From Pseudolactococcus raffinolactis NBRC 100932 (GTDB lineage: Bacteria; Bacillota; Bacilli; Lactobacillales; Streptococcaceae), in assembly GCF_001591765.1 (NCBI RefSeq), contig NZ_BCVN01000002.1:95613-159612 (forward strand): a stretch of 64,000 nt of DNA, written 5' to 3'. Of this stretch, positions 40,119-49,598 are shown piece after piece (within the stretch, counting starts at the first letter, position 1; each line of letters opens with the position of its first letter). The notes under the pieces were generated by a model that saw only the letters and a list, made by a program, of their open reading frames with translations, was not told the origin of the DNA and made no database searches. The position numbers were made by a program, and so were the translations under genes.

Positions 40119-40826
40119 TTATAGATTATAAACAGCGTAACGAAAGAAAGCTAAGTCTTCATCACGTACATTATACATGAAGTCTGGATGCCACTGAACA
40201 CCTAGAAAACGAAGATGTGGATCAATTGATTGCACAGCCTCTACGACATGGTCATTCAATGATTTGGCGATAACTTCAAGCTGTGGTGCAATCTGTTTGA
40301 GACTTTGCCGGTGAAAGGAGTTGACATGTGCTTTTCGTCCATATATTTGATCAAGTGGCGAGTGCTTATCAATTAAGACATCATGAGAAGTCTGGGTCAT
40401 TGGTTTTTCTTGCCAATGGTGGTGGATATGTTGATTGAGCGACCCACCAAGGGCGACATTAACTAATTGCATCCCGCGACAAACACCAACGATTGGCTTG
40501 TTTTGTTTGATAGCTTCGTTAATCAGTGCAATTTCAAAAGCGTCTCGTTCACGATTATAGTCGTTAGACTTGATTGTTTCGACTTCACCATAAAATTCTG
40601 GCGCAACATTTTGACCACCTGCTAGAACCAGTTTATCAATCATTGAAATATAGCGCTTGGCGTTCATGGGGTCACCAATAGGAATCATGATTGGCAAACC
40701 GCCAACAAGCTGAACTGCCTTTATATAACCCGAAGGATTATAGGAAATAGCCATGTGCCCCATGTCATCCCCTGCATCACGTCGTTCATTTGCGGCAACA
40801 CCAATGATAGGGTGTAATGTTGTCAT
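40119..40826 (-). CDS. Class I glutamine amidotransferase-like hydrolase (peptidase C26, PuuD-like)
   Basis: The protein is 235 aa of the gamma-glutamyl-gamma-aminobutyrate hydrolase/peptidase C26 group, with nucleophile Cys in [18 protein letters not shown] and the histidine and glutamate-type region [12 protein letters not shown] near the end (Asp in place of the usual Glu). These enzymes hydrolyse gamma-glutamyl bonds; the natural substrate here is unknown. The start codon overlaps the rex stop codon by 4 bases (ATGA), so it is co-translated with rex. The same pair is common in streptococci, and the reason for the link to redox control is not established. Confidence 0.85.
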   Translation of the reverse strand: MTTLHPIIGVAANERRDAGDDMGHMAISYNPSGYIKAVQLVGGLPIMIPIGDPMNAKRYISMIDKLVLAGGQNVAPEFYGEVETIKSNDYNRERDAFEIALINEAIKQNKPIVGVCRGMQLVNVALGGSLNQHIHHHWQEKPMTQTSHDVLIDKHSPLDQIYGRKAHVNSFHRQSLKQIAPQLEVIAKSLNDHVVEAVQSIDPHLRFLGVQWHPDFMYNVRDEDLAFFRYAVYNL

Positions 40827-41488
40827 AGTTTATCTGCAGTTTCTTTTTTATCTTGCATGAAAAATAAGAGCGTTTGAAGTTCACTGGTTAAGTCAACAGA
40901 TTGAACTGTGATATTCTCGGGTACTTGCAGGCGTCTTGGTGTGAAGTTGAGAATACCTTTAATGCCAGCAGCAATTAAAAGGTCAGCAACTTCTTGAGCG
41001 CGATCTGATTGGACAGAGATGATCGCAGTCTCAATATTAGCATCTGCAAGATTCTTTTGAATGTCTGAGATATTATAGATTGGAACACCATCATCGGTCT
41101 TTGTTCCAACGAGCGGGTTTCCCGCAACATCGTAGGCTTGGGTGATCCGCATCTTATTGCGATCGTGGAAGCGGTAGTTAATCAAAGCGCGACCTAAGTT
41201 CCCCACACCGACAAGGGCGATATTTGTTTCGGCTGAGTCCCCTAATAAGTTACCAAAAAAGTCACGAAGGGCAGTCGTATCATAACCATAGCCCCGTCTA
41301 CCAAGTTCGCCAAATAATGAAAAATCACGTCTGACAGTGGCAGAGTCTACACCTAATTTCGCAGCAATAGCCTGAGAGTTGGTTCGATCTACCTTATCTG
41401 AGACAAACTGCTTAAAAATGCGATAATATTGGGGCAAACGTTTGGCAGTTGCCTTAGGTAAGACCTCGTTAAATTTTGTTACGACCAT
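40823..41488 (-). CDS. rex: Redox-sensing transcriptional repressor Rex
   Basis: Rex binds DNA when NADH/NAD is low and releases it when NADH rises, controlling fermentation genes. The protein is 221 aa, with an N-terminal winged helix ([11 protein letters not shown]...[24 protein letters not shown]), the conserved GRRGYGYD, and a C-terminal Rossmann domain with [10 protein letters not shown], then a domain-swapped helix. The ATG at 41488 ([20 protein letters not shown]) has GGAGGTC 9 bp upstream; the longer open frame to 41533 would swallow that ribosome site. It is the first gene of a two-gene minus-strand operon and is divergent from the ABC-F gene. Confidence 0.94.
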   Translation of the reverse strand: MVVTKFNEVLPKATAKRLPQYYRIFKQFVSDKVDRTNSQAIAAKLGVDSATVRRDFSLFGELGRRGYGYDTTALRDFFGNLLGDSAETNIALVGVGNLGRALINYRFHDRNKMRITQAYDVAGNPLVGTKTDDGVPIYNISDIQKNLADANIETAIISVQSDRAQEVADLLIAAGIKGILNFTPRRLQVPENITVQSVDLTSELQTLLFFMQDKKETADKL

Positions 41489-41570
41489 AAAAGTAAAGAC
41501 CTCCATCAGTATTCTTTGTGAATAGATTACCAAAAGTTTGTGAAGTTGTCAAACAAAATAGACTAGACGA

Positions 41571-41600
41571 TTAGAAAAACAGCCTAATTTATGGTAAAAT
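41571..41600 (+). promoter_or_regulatory. Promoter of the ABC-F gene giving a probable leaderless mRNA
   Basis: TTAGAA (41571-41576), 18 bp, extended -10 TGGTAAAAT (TAAAAT 41595-41600). The ATG at 41607 lies only 6 bp after the -10 and no Shine-Dalgarno exists. Confidence 0.6.
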
Positions 41601-41606
41601 AGACCT

Positions 41607-43517
41607 ATGATTTTATTACAAGGGAACAATATTTCACGGACGTTTGGTGCAGATGTCCTGTTTGAAAAGATAAATTTTACGATCCAAGATAATTCGCGGG
41701 TCTCGCTCGTCGGCCGCAATGGTGCAGGGAAATCGACCCTGCTGAAAATCATTGCAGATGTCGAGACACCAAGCTCAGGTGAGATTTCAAAAACTAAAAA
41801 TTTAACCATGTCTTATCTCGCACAGGAGGCAGACTTTTCGTCAGAGCGAACGATATATGCTGAAATGCTGAGTGTTTTTGACCTACAAATAAGCCAAGAA
41901 AAACAATTACGCCAGATGGAAGCGCAAATGGGAGAGTTAACGGGTGCTGATCTAGCCAGCTTAATGTCTCGTTATGATAGTCTGACTGAAACATTTCGCC
42001 AAAATAAAGGCTTTACCTATGAATCTGATATCAAAAACGTCTTAAATGGTTTCAAATTTGATGAGACGTTTTGGACGCAGTCTGTTTCTAGTTTATCAGG
42101 TGGTCAAAAAACACGTTTAGCCCTGGCTAAGATATTGCTTGAAAACCCAGCCTTTTTGATTCTTGATGAGCCGACCAATCACTTGGATATCGAAACCTTA
42201 TTATGGCTTGAAAACTATTTGAAAAACTACCGTGGCGCAATTCTAATTGTCAGTCATGACCGTTATTTTCTAGATAAAGTGACGACTGAGACCCTAGAGT
42301 TGTCACGTGGCAAGCTTGAAAAGTATATCGGTAATTATAGTAAATATATTGAACTTAAAGCTGAAAAACTCGCGACACAGGCTAAACAATATGACAAACA
42401 GCAAAAAGAAATTGCTAGCCTAGAGGATTTTGTTAATCGAAATCTCGCGCGTGCGTCGACGACTAAACGTGCCCAATCAAGACGTAAAAAACTTGAGAAA
42501 ATGGAACGCTTGGATCAACCTTTGGCCAATGAAAAATCAGCGCATTTTACCTTTTCACCAGCTCTTGAATCAGGCAATGTCGTCTTAACTGTTGAAAATG
42601 GTGCTGTTGGTTATGATAAAGAAGTCTTATCTAGTCCGATTAACCTAGATGAACGTAAATATGATTCAATTGCGATTGTCGGTCCTAATGGGATTGGGAA
42701 ATCAACCCTAATCAAATCTATCGTTGGCAAGATTCCTTTGATTGATGGGACAGTCAAATTAGGGGCTAATGTTGCCATGGGGTATTACGATCAAGAGCAA
42801 CGTGACTTGACACCTTCTAACTCAGTTTTAGAAGAACTTTGGAAAGACCATAGCCTTGTTCCAGAGGTTGAGATTCGAAACCGTCTGGGCGCTTTCCTCT
42901 TTTCAGGCGATGATGTCCAAAAAGCTGTTGGCATGTTATCTGGTGGTGAAAAAGCACGGTTACTTTTGGCTAAGTTATCCATGCAAAATGATAATTTCTT
43001 GGTACTTGATGAGCCAACCAACCACTTAGATATCGACAGTCGTGAAGTATTGGAAAATGCCCTCATCGATTTTGATGGGACACTATTATTTGTCAGCCAT
43101 GACCGATACTTCATCAACAGAGTTGCTGATAAAGTCCTTGAAATATCTGCCGAAGGCAGTAAGCTATATCTAGGTGATTACGACTATTACTTGGAGAAGA
43201 AGGCTGAGGAAGCTGAAATTGCTACACTTCTAGCAACAGAAAATGAGCTAGTCTCAGAACAAGTGGCGCCGTCTAGTTATCAAGCCTCGAAAGATGATCA
43301 AAAATGTCGTCGGAAATTGACACGAGAAATCTCAGCCTTGGATGAGCGGTTACAGGCATTCGATGTAACAATCGCTGAACTGCATGAACAAATGGTTGTG
43401 TCATCAGAAGACTTTGTAAAATTGGGTGATTTACAAAAAGAATTGGATGCGGTTATGGCAGAAAAAGAAGCTGTTGAAGAGCTGTGGCTAGAAAAATCTG
43501 AAGAACTTGGAGAGTAG
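41607..43517 (+). CDS. ABC-F family ATPase (YdiF/Uup-like)
   Basis: Soluble ABC-F protein with two nucleotide-binding domains and no membrane part; relatives act on the ribosome in translation or quality control. The protein is 636 aa. NBD1 has Walker A GRNGAGKST and LSGGQKTRLALAKILL; an inter-domain linker rich in Lys/Gln (about 250-305) follows; NBD2 has GPNGIGKST and LSGGEKARLLLAKLS, with DEPTNHLD in both. A C-terminal coiled coil (about 560-636) follows, as in YdiF/Uup. No resistance-type signature can be claimed. It is followed 5 bp later by glf. Confidence 0.88.
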   Translation: MILLQGNNISRTFGADVLFEKINFTIQDNSRVSLVGRNGAGKSTLLKIIADVETPSSGEISKTKNLTMSYLAQEADFSSERTIYAEMLSVFDLQISQEKQLRQMEAQMGELTGADLASLMSRYDSLTETFRQNKGFTYESDIKNVLNGFKFDETFWTQSVSSLSGGQKTRLALAKILLENPAFLILDEPTNHLDIETLLWLENYLKNYRGAILIVSHDRYFLDKVTTETLELSRGKLEKYIGNYSKYIELKAEKLATQAKQYDKQQKEIASLEDFVNRNLARASTTKRAQSRRKKLEKMERLDQPLANEKSAHFTFSPALESGNVVLTVENGAVGYDKEVLSSPINLDERKYDSIAIVGPNGIGKSTLIKSIVGKIPLIDGTVKLGANVAMGYYDQEQRDLTPSNSVLEELWKDHSLVPEVEIRNRLGAFLFSGDDVQKAVGMLSGGEKARLLLAKLSMQNDNFLVLDEPTNHLDIDSREVLENALIDFDGTLLFVSHDRYFINRVADKVLEISAEGSKLYLGDYDYYLEKKAEEAEIATLLATENELVSEQVAPSSYQASKDDQKCRRKLTREISALDERLQAFDVTIAELHEQMVVSSEDFVKLGDLQKELDAVMAEKEAVEELWLEKSEELGE

Positions 43518-43522
43518 GAATC

Positions 43523-44656
43523 GTGCACCACAATACGAAAAAATATGATTATCTAATTGTTGGTGCAGGTCCATTCGGTACTATTTTTGCCCATGAAGCA
43601 GCAGATCGAGGCAAGCGTAGCTTAATCATTGAACGTCGTAGTCATCTCGGTGGGAATATGCACACCCATAAAGAAAACGGCATCAATGTCCATGATTACG
43701 GTGCACATATCTTCCATACGGATAACAAATTTGTTTGGGATTACGTTAACCAATTCACCGAATTTAACAGCTATATTAACCAAGTTGTCGCAAATTACAA
43801 AGGAGATTTGTATAGCCTGCCCTTTAATATGAACACTTTCTATCAAATGTGGGGTGTTAAAACGCCAGCTGAAGCTCAGGCAAAAATTGTAGCGCAGTGT
43901 GAGGCAGTTAAGATTACAGGAGCACCTAAGAATCTTGAAGAACAGGCTATCTCACTCATCGGGACTGATATCTACGAGAAACTGATTAAGGGCTATACGG
44001 AAAAACAATGGGGACGCAAGGCGACTGAGCTACCTAGCTTCATTATTCGTCGCTTACCGATACGTTTTACCTTTGATAATAATTATTTTAATCACCGTTA
44101 TCAAGGTGTGCCTGTGGATGGTTATACAGCGATTTTTGATAAAATGCTAGATAGTGATTTGATTGATGTCCAACTGGATACTGACTTTTTCGATGATAAG
44201 GCAACTTATTTAGAAGAATTTCCACGTGTTGTCTACACAGGTATGATTGATCAATTTTTTGATTACAAATTTGGCGAGTTAGAGTACCGCAGTCTTCGTT
44301 TTGAGTCTGAGGTTTTACCGACTGATAACGCGCAAGGGAATGCCGTGATCAACTATACAGATGCAGAAACACCTTATACACGGGTTATGGAATGGCGTCA
44401 TTTCGATCAAAAAGGTGATGACAATGTTTCTATTTTGACACGAGAATATCCACAAGTCTGGGATCGTAGTAAAGAAGCTTATTACCCAGTAAATGATGAG
44501 AGGAATTCGACTTTGTTCAAACAATACCGATCTGAAGCGAAACAACTTGACAAGGTCATCATGGGTGGCCGTTTGGGTAATTATCAATACTACGACATGG
44601 ATCAAGTTTTCAATGCTGCCTTGGGTGCCGTTGAAAAAGAATTTCAACAAGATTAA
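43523..44656 (+). CDS. glf: UDP-galactopyranose mutase
   Basis: Flavoenzyme interconverting UDP-galactopyranose and UDP-galactofuranose, the donor for Galf-containing cell-wall polysaccharides. The protein is 377 aa, with the FAD motif DYLIVGAGPFGTIFAHEA near the N-terminus, RRSHLGGNMHTH, the YGAHIFHT substrate-side motif, and GYTEKQWGRKATELP in the middle. The start is GTG at 43523 with AGGA just inside the stop of the ABC-F gene, so the two are probably co-transcribed. No other polysaccharide genes lie adjacent, which makes this a stand-alone glf. Confidence 0.95.
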   Translation: MHHNTKKYDYLIVGAGPFGTIFAHEAADRGKRSLIIERRSHLGGNMHTHKENGINVHDYGAHIFHTDNKFVWDYVNQFTEFNSYINQVVANYKGDLYSLPFNMNTFYQMWGVKTPAEAQAKIVAQCEAVKITGAPKNLEEQAISLIGTDIYEKLIKGYTEKQWGRKATELPSFIIRRLPIRFTFDNNYFNHRYQGVPVDGYTAIFDKMLDSDLIDVQLDTDFFDDKATYLEEFPRVVYTGMIDQFFDYKFGELEYRSLRFESEVLPTDNAQGNAVINYTDAETPYTRVMEWRHFDQKGDDNVSILTREYPQVWDRSKEAYYPVNDERNSTLFKQYRSEAKQLDKVIMGGRLGNYQYYDMDQVFNAALGAVEKEFQQD

Positions 44657-44737
44657 GTAAATTTATGAAAACTCAACCATTTCCAATCGATCTTATGATA
44701 AAATGGTAACAAACAAATTTTTGAAAGAGAGCACAAC

Positions 44738-45370
44738 ATGCAAACACTATCCCGCGACATCGCTAAAGACTTACTCGATATTAAGGCCGTTTTCCTCCAA
44801 CCCAATGATCCCTTTACTTGGGCGAGCGGTATCCAATCTCCAATTTATACCGATAACCGGATCACGATCTCTTATCCAGAAGTACGCCGTCGCATTGCAA
44901 AAGGTTTTGCTGAGCGTATTCGTGCTGAGTTTCCTGATGTTGAAGTGATTGCAGGTGCTGCAACTGGTGGTGTCCCACATGCTGCTTGGGTTGCTGAAAT
45001 TCTTGATTTGCCAATGGTTTATATCCGCTCTAAAGCCAAAGACCATGGTGCAGGTAATCAGGTTGAAGGTCGCATTACTGAAAATCAAAAAATGGTGATT
45101 ATCGAAGACTTGATTTCAACTGGTGGTTCTGTGATTGGGACAGCTGAAGCTGCAAGTCGTGAAGGTGCTGATGTCTTAGGGGTTGCAGCCATCTTCACCT
45201 ATGAATTACCACGTGGTATTGAAAACTTTGAGAAAGCCAATCTACCTTTAATTACCTTGTCAAATTATTCTGATTTGATTGAGATTGCTAAAGAAATCGG
45301 TTATGTTAATGCTGATGAGTTAGAATTGTTGAAAAAGTTCAAGGAAAATCAAAACACTTGGCGAGATTAA
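44738..45370 (+). CDS. pyrE: Orotate phosphoribosyltransferase
   Basis: Makes OMP from orotate and PRPP. The protein is 210 aa, with [18 protein letters not shown] near residue 30 and the PRPP-binding motif [16 protein letters not shown] near 110-125. A GAAAGAGAG ribosome site precedes the ATG. A weak promoter (TATGATAAAAT near 44694-44704) lies upstream, but no PyrR-binding loop or terminator is seen, unlike the other two pyr units. It is followed after 48 bp by pyrC. Confidence 0.95.
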   Translation: MQTLSRDIAKDLLDIKAVFLQPNDPFTWASGIQSPIYTDNRITISYPEVRRRIAKGFAERIRAEFPDVEVIAGAATGGVPHAAWVAEILDLPMVYIRSKAKDHGAGNQVEGRITENQKMVIIEDLISTGGSVIGTAEAASREGADVLGVAAIFTYELPRGIENFEKANLPLITLSNYSDLIEIAKEIGYVNADELELLKKFKENQNTWRD

Positions 45371-45418
45371 AATCAAGTCATTGACCTGTAGTAGGCGCTA
45401 GATAGAAAAGGACCCAAA

Positions 45419-46684
45419 ATGAAACTCATAAAAAATGGCCGTGTGATAGATCCCAAAAGTCAATTTGATGCGTTGGCTGATATTTTGATTGATGGTCAGA
45501 AAATTGTTGCGATTGGGCAAGATTTAACTAGAGAAGATGCTGAAATCATTGATGCGACTGGTAAAATTGTTGCGCCTGGCTTGATTGATATTCATGTCCA
45601 TTTTCGGGAACCTGGTCAGACACATAAGGAAGATATTCATACAGGTAGTCTTGCTGCTGCGCGTGGTGGATTTACGACTGTCGTCATGATGGCCAATACG
45701 AATCCGACTGTTTCAACTGTTGAAACTTTGACAGAGGTTCTGTCATCTGCGTCACGTGAAAACATTCATGTTAAGAGTGTTGCGACCATTACCGATAAGT
45801 TTGATGGGCAAACGCTGACGGATTTTGAGGCACTTTTAAAAGCAGGTGCGGTTGGTTTTTCTGACGATGGGATTCCGTTCACGGACGCAGGTCAGGTGCG
45901 TAAGGCCATGCAAAAAGCTGTCGACTTCGACACGATTTTGGCCTTGCATGAAGAAGATCCGCAATTAACAGGTGTTTTGGGGATTAACGATGGTGCAGTT
46001 GCGCATCAATGTGGTGTGACGGGTGCACCGACGGTTTCTGAGTATAGTATGGTGGCGCGTGATGCGATGCTAGCCTTAGATACAAAGGCGCGTGTACATT
46101 TTCAACATTTGTCTGCAGGGGAATCGGTCGATATCGTCCGATTTGCTAAGGCGATGGGGGCGAGGATCACAGCAGAAGTGACACCTCAGCATTTTTCGAT
46201 AACTGAAGATGCGATTTTGACACATGGTACCAATGCGAAACTCAATCCACCATTGCGTCGGACATCTGATATTGAGAAATTGATTATTGGCTTGCAGGAT
46301 GGTACGATTGATGTGATTGCAACGGATCATGCGCCGCATACCCATGCAGAAAAAGAGCAAGAAATTACAAAAGCACCATCTGGTATGACCGGTCTTGAAA
46401 CATCACTATCGCTTGGTTTAACACATTTGGTTACGCCAGGTTATCTGTCTGTTATGGCTTTACTTGAGAAGATGACTAGTAATCCAGCTCGGGTCTTAGA
46501 TTTGGATGCGGGGTATCTCGCTGAAAATGGGCCAGCTGACCTTGTGATTTTTGATGCAGATGTTACGCGTGAAGTTGCAGATGATTTTGCCTCAAAAGCC
46601 AGCAACTCGCCTTTTGTTGGTGATCAACTGCAAGGTGTGATTGCTTATACCATTTGTGATGGTGAGATTGTTTACCAAGGTTAG
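45419..46684 (+). CDS. pyrC: Dihydroorotase
   Basis: Zinc amidohydrolase cyclising carbamoyl aspartate to dihydroorotate. The protein is 421 aa, type I. It carries the metal motif [16 protein letters not shown] (near residue 58), a conserved [13 protein letters not shown], the HFQHLSA and PQHF histidine regions, and ATDHAPH with the catalytic aspartate. It completes the UMP pathway in this window and is transcribed with pyrE. AAAAGGACC precedes the ATG. A hairpin follows. Confidence 0.96.
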   Translation: MKLIKNGRVIDPKSQFDALADILIDGQKIVAIGQDLTREDAEIIDATGKIVAPGLIDIHVHFREPGQTHKEDIHTGSLAAARGGFTTVVMMANTNPTVSTVETLTEVLSSASRENIHVKSVATITDKFDGQTLTDFEALLKAGAVGFSDDGIPFTDAGQVRKAMQKAVDFDTILALHEEDPQLTGVLGINDGAVAHQCGVTGAPTVSEYSMVARDAMLALDTKARVHFQHLSAGESVDIVRFAKAMGARITAEVTPQHFSITEDAILTHGTNAKLNPPLRRTSDIEKLIIGLQDGTIDVIATDHAPHTHAEKEQEITKAPSGMTGLETSLSLGLTHLVTPGYLSVMALLEKMTSNPARVLDLDAGYLAENGPADLVIFDADVTREVADDFASKASNSPFVGDQLQGVIAYTICDGEIVYQG

Positions 46685-46703
46685 TGAGATTAATTGTGGT
46701 GTT

Positions 46704-46738
46704 AGAAGATGGTGCGGGCATCATCTTCTTTCGCTTTT
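46704..46738 (+). terminator. Weak hairpin terminator after pyrC
   Basis: AGAAGATG/CATCTTCT stem (46704-46711, 46722-46729) followed by a broken T run. Confidence 0.45.
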
Positions 46739-46759
46739 AATGAAAAGAAGGAGTTTCTA

Positions 46760-47347
46760 GTGAAAGTTTTTAACGACGATTCGTTTAAGGTTTTTGATGT
46801 TGAAGGCTTAGATGAGCGAATGGTTGCCATTCGTGCCAATATCCAACCGATTTTTGCAGATATCATGACAGAGGTTTCGACGCGTTTGAGTGCTTTTGTT
46901 GAGCATGAGACATTTGTTCATATTGCGCAACATCGAAGACGCACGCGATATGCGCCTGAAAATACTTGGTCGGCGATTTCTGATAGCAAGCGTGGCTACA
47001 AGTCTCAGGCTCATTTACAGTTGGGTATTTGGGATAACTATGTCTTTATGTATTTATCTATCATTGATAACCCTGCAAAACGTGAGCAGTACGCGGATGA
47101 TCTAGCAAAACATCATGATTTTCCGGAGGATTTTGTCTATTCTTTGGATCATACCAAACCTGAATTTTTCTCGGTGACGGAAGGGTTAGAGAAAGGAATT
47201 CAGCGCTTGCACGATGTGAAGAAAGGGGAATTCGAAATCGGACGGATTATTTCCCGAGAGTCGACGATTTGGCAGGAAGATCCTCAAGCTTATATTTTAG
47301 AGACATTTGAGGCTTTGTTCCCACTATATCAACGCTTAAATGACTAA
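46760..47347 (+). CDS. DUF1054/UPF0637 (YktB-like) protein
   Basis: A cytoplasmic protein of 195 aa of unknown function. It has the family landmarks VFNDDSFKVFDVEGLDERMVAIR at the N-terminus, QPIFADIM, HVAQHRRRT-like HIAQHRRRTRYAPENTWSAIS, and GYKSQAHLQLGIWDNYVFMYLSII. The start is placed at GTG 46760 because AAGGAG lies 8 bp upstream and the family begins here; the frame extends 17 codons further up into a hairpin. It is a single gene between two terminators. Confidence 0.85.
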   Translation: MKVFNDDSFKVFDVEGLDERMVAIRANIQPIFADIMTEVSTRLSAFVEHETFVHIAQHRRRTRYAPENTWSAISDSKRGYKSQAHLQLGIWDNYVFMYLSIIDNPAKREQYADDLAKHHDFPEDFVYSLDHTKPEFFSVTEGLEKGIQRLHDVKKGEFEIGRIISRESTIWQEDPQAYILETFEALFPLYQRLND

Positions 47348-47369
47348 AAACTATCACTGTATAGTTTTT
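47346..47369 (+). terminator. Terminator after the DUF1054 gene
   Basis: AAAAACTAT/ATAGTTTTT stem with a 6-nt loop running into a T tract. Confidence 0.7.
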
Positions 47370-47399
47370 TTTTATAACTAACTATAATTTCATCATAGT

Positions 47400-47427
47400 T
47401 TGAAACGATGCTTTATCATGGTAAAAT
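47400..47427 (+). promoter_or_regulatory. Promoter of metA
   Basis: TTGAAA (47400-47405), 16 bp, extended -10 TGGTAAAAT (47419-47427). The 30-nt leader has a strong AAAGGAGGG ribosome site and no methionine riboswitch. Confidence 0.75.
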
Positions 47428-47459
47428 AGAGCAATGATACTAGGTAAAGGAGGGATTGG

Positions 47460-48392
47460 ATGCCTGTAAAAGTCAATAGTCAGCTACCAGCTGTTAAACT
47501 GTTAGAAGCCGATAATATCTTTGTGATGGACGAAGCGAGAGCTGCGCAACAAGATATTAGAACCTTGAACATTTTGGTGGTTAATCTGATGCCACGCAAA
47601 ATGGTCACAGAAACACAAATTTTAGCCTTACTATCCAATACACCACTTCAAATTAATGTTGATTTTCTGCATATGATGACGCATAAATCTAAAAATATTA
47701 CGCAGAATCATCTAGATACCTTCTATAAAAGTTTTGATGATATCAAAGCGGACTATTATGATGGGATGATTGTGACAGGTGCACCTGTTGAAAATCTGGC
47801 ATTTGAAGCAGTTGACTATTGGGATGAATTACATCAGATTTTAGATTGGTCTCGTTCTCATGTTTACTCAACCTTGCATATCTGTTGGGGGGCACAGGCA
47901 GGTCTTTATGCGCGTTATGGCATCTCTAAACATGCCTTAGATCAAAAGTTGTGGGGTGTTTATCACCAGACGGTAGAAAATCCCAAACATGTTCTATTTC
48001 GTGGCTTTGATGATGAGTTTGTTGCACCACATTCTCGGAGTACTGAGACACTTGCTAGTGATTTACCTCATGGATTTGACATCTTGTCATATGGCGAAAA
48101 GTCAGGTCTATCTATTGTGGCTAAGAAAAATTTGCGGGAAATCTATAGCTTTGGTCATTTAGAGTACGATCGGATGACTTTAGATTTTGAATATCAGCGC
48201 GATAAACTTGAATTTGGTGAGGATCTTGTGCCAGAAGCTTATTATCCAAATGATGATCCAACCCAAAAACCTCGCATGACCTGGTCAAGTGCGGCTAGCC
48301 TCTTCTTTTCAAATTGGCTTAACTATGCTGTTTATCAAGATACCCCCTATGACTTGCGGGAACTTGCAAAATTTGAATATTATAATCTTTAA
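47460..48392 (+). CDS. metA: Homoserine O-acyltransferase (MetA family)
   Basis: Activates homoserine by acylation, the first step of methionine synthesis. The protein is 310 aa with the MetA fold: LMPRKMVTETQILALLSNTPLQ, the nucleophilic Cys in STLHICWGAQAGLYARYG, and the catalytic His in FGHLEYDRMT. Members in Firmicutes often use acetyl-CoA in place of succinyl-CoA; the donor cannot be settled by eye. It is expressed alone from its own promoter. The 3' end (LAKFEYYNL and the terminator) is duplicated 5.06 kb downstream, on the far side of the MurNAc operon. Confidence 0.93.
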   Translation: MPVKVNSQLPAVKLLEADNIFVMDEARAAQQDIRTLNILVVNLMPRKMVTETQILALLSNTPLQINVDFLHMMTHKSKNITQNHLDTFYKSFDDIKADYYDGMIVTGAPVENLAFEAVDYWDELHQILDWSRSHVYSTLHICWGAQAGLYARYGISKHALDQKLWGVYHQTVENPKHVLFRGFDDEFVAPHSRSTETLASDLPHGFDILSYGEKSGLSIVAKKNLREIYSFGHLEYDRMTLDFEYQRDKLEFGEDLVPEAYYPNDDPTQKPRMTWSSAASLFFSNWLNYAVYQDTPYDLRELAKFEYYNL

Positions 48393-48413
48393 CCACGTTG
48401 ATCGTGGTTTTTT
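48362..48413 (+). repeat. Left direct repeat flanking the MurNAc operon (metA 3' end plus terminator)
   Basis: The last codons and terminator of metA (hairpin AACCACG/CGTGGTT, 48391-48409, T run to 48413). It aligns without gaps to 53423-53474 with 45 of 52 identical bases. Confidence 0.85.
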
Positions 48414-48419
48414 AGATGA

Positions 48420-48439
48420 TCCTTTTGAAATATTATTTC
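48420..48439 (+). promoter_or_regulatory. Upstream candidate MurR operator
   Basis: TCCTTTTGAAATATTATTTC, with a GAAAT-N3-ATTTC core (48427-48439). Its exact reverse complement is at 48509-48528, so the two sites bracket the mupG promoter. Confidence 0.6.
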
Positions 48440-48465
48440 TTTTTTGAAAAAAAATAAACAAACTA

Positions 48466-48494
48466 TTGAAATTATAATTCTTTTGATGTATAAT
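48466..48494 (+). promoter_or_regulatory. Promoter of the mupG-murQPR operon
   Basis: TTGAAA (48466-48471), 17 bp, TATAAT (48489-48494). Confidence 0.85.
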
Positions 48495-48508
48495 ATATTT
48501 ATAAACAT

Positions 48509-48528
48509 GAAATAATATTTCAAAAGGA
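48509..48528 (-). promoter_or_regulatory. Downstream candidate MurR operator
   Basis: Exact reverse complement of the site at 48420-48439. It lies just after the predicted start and overlaps the AAAGGAGG ribosome site of mupG, so a bound repressor would block transcription. Confidence 0.6.
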
Positions 48529-48536
48529 GGTAAAAC

Positions 48537-49598
48537 ATGTATGGTTTCTCGATTATAATGAACTCAGATTTAGAGGAAGCAAAGTGTTTATACATTGCGA
48601 AAATGGCCAATAGTGGCTTTAAGGGTATCTTTACCTCGATGCATATTCCTGAGGATGATGTTAATCTCTATAAAAAGAGATTGACAGATTTAGGAAATTT
48701 TGCGCAAACGCATCATTTGAAGTTAATGGTTGATATTTCTGGTGATGCTTTAAGTAGGTCGGGTTTCTCTTTTGACAACTTAGCTGAACTGAAAGCAATC
48801 GGTGTGACTGGTTTAAGAATGGATTATCATATTAGTAATGCTATCATTTCAAAGGCTAGTCATACAATTACAATCAGTTTAAATGCCAGCACCATAACGC
48901 AACAAGATATTGATGAATTAAAAGAAAATAATGCGAATTTCAATCATTTGGAGGCCTGGCATAATTACTATCCGCGTCCAGAAACAGGACTTTCCCACCA
49001 AGACTTCATTGAAAAAAATAATTTTCTAAAGCAACATGGTTTTAAGGTAATGGCATTTGTCCCAGGTGATGCAGATCTCAGACATCCTTTGTATTTGGGG
49101 TTACCAACATTAGAAGTACATCGCTTTTTACATCCTCTGGCTGCTTTGCTAGATATGGAACGGATGGCTGTTGACCATATTTATGTTGGAGATGGTGGTT
49201 TACAAGAGACAACGGCTTTACAGCTTACTCAGTATATCAATGATCAAACAGTTCTTTTAAGGGCCAGATCTGAGACAGCTGATTTTAGGCATGTCCAAGG
49301 TGAACATGAAAATAGGCAAGATGCTGCAAGAGATGTGATTCGAAGCGCCAATGCAAGATTTAAGACTATCCCAGATATACAGCCTGAGAATACAGTAGTC
49401 AGAAAAAAAGGGGCAATCACAATTGATAATTGTGACTACGGTCGCTATATGGGAGAAATTCAAGTCGTCAAAACAGAATTGGTAGCGGATTCAAAAGTTA
49501 ATCGTGTAGGGTGTATTGTTGCTGAAGACACAGACTTACTTGATTACATTGGACCAGGACAAAAATATAGAATAGAAAAAGAGAAGCAAGATGATTGA
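48537..49598 (+). CDS. mupG: 6-phospho-N-acetylmuramidase (MupG, DUF871)
   Basis: Hydrolyses GlcNAc-MurNAc-6-phosphate inside the cell, releasing MurNAc-6-phosphate. The protein is 353 aa of the DUF871 family: an N-terminal TIM barrel (MYGFSIIMNSDLEEAKCLYIAKM; KGIFTSMHIPED; LRMDYHISN; NFHLEAWHNYYPRPETGLS-like) and a C-terminal small beta domain (NCDYGRYMGEIQV). The order mupG-murQ-murP-murR equals that of the Staphylococcus aureus MurNAc recycling operon, which supports the specific assignment. There is no signal peptide, so it is cytoplasmic. It overlaps murQ by 8 bp. Confidence 0.9.
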   Translation: MYGFSIIMNSDLEEAKCLYIAKMANSGFKGIFTSMHIPEDDVNLYKKRLTDLGNFAQTHHLKLMVDISGDALSRSGFSFDNLAELKAIGVTGLRMDYHISNAIISKASHTITISLNASTITQQDIDELKENNANFNHLEAWHNYYPRPETGLSHQDFIEKNNFLKQHGFKVMAFVPGDADLRHPLYLGLPTLEVHRFLHPLAALLDMERMAVDHIYVGDGGLQETTALQLTQYINDQTVLLRARSETADFRHVQGEHENRQDAARDVIRSANARFKTIPDIQPENTVVRKKGAITIDNCDYGRYMGEIQVVKTELVADSKVNRVGCIVAEDTDLLDYIGPGQKYRIEKEKQDD

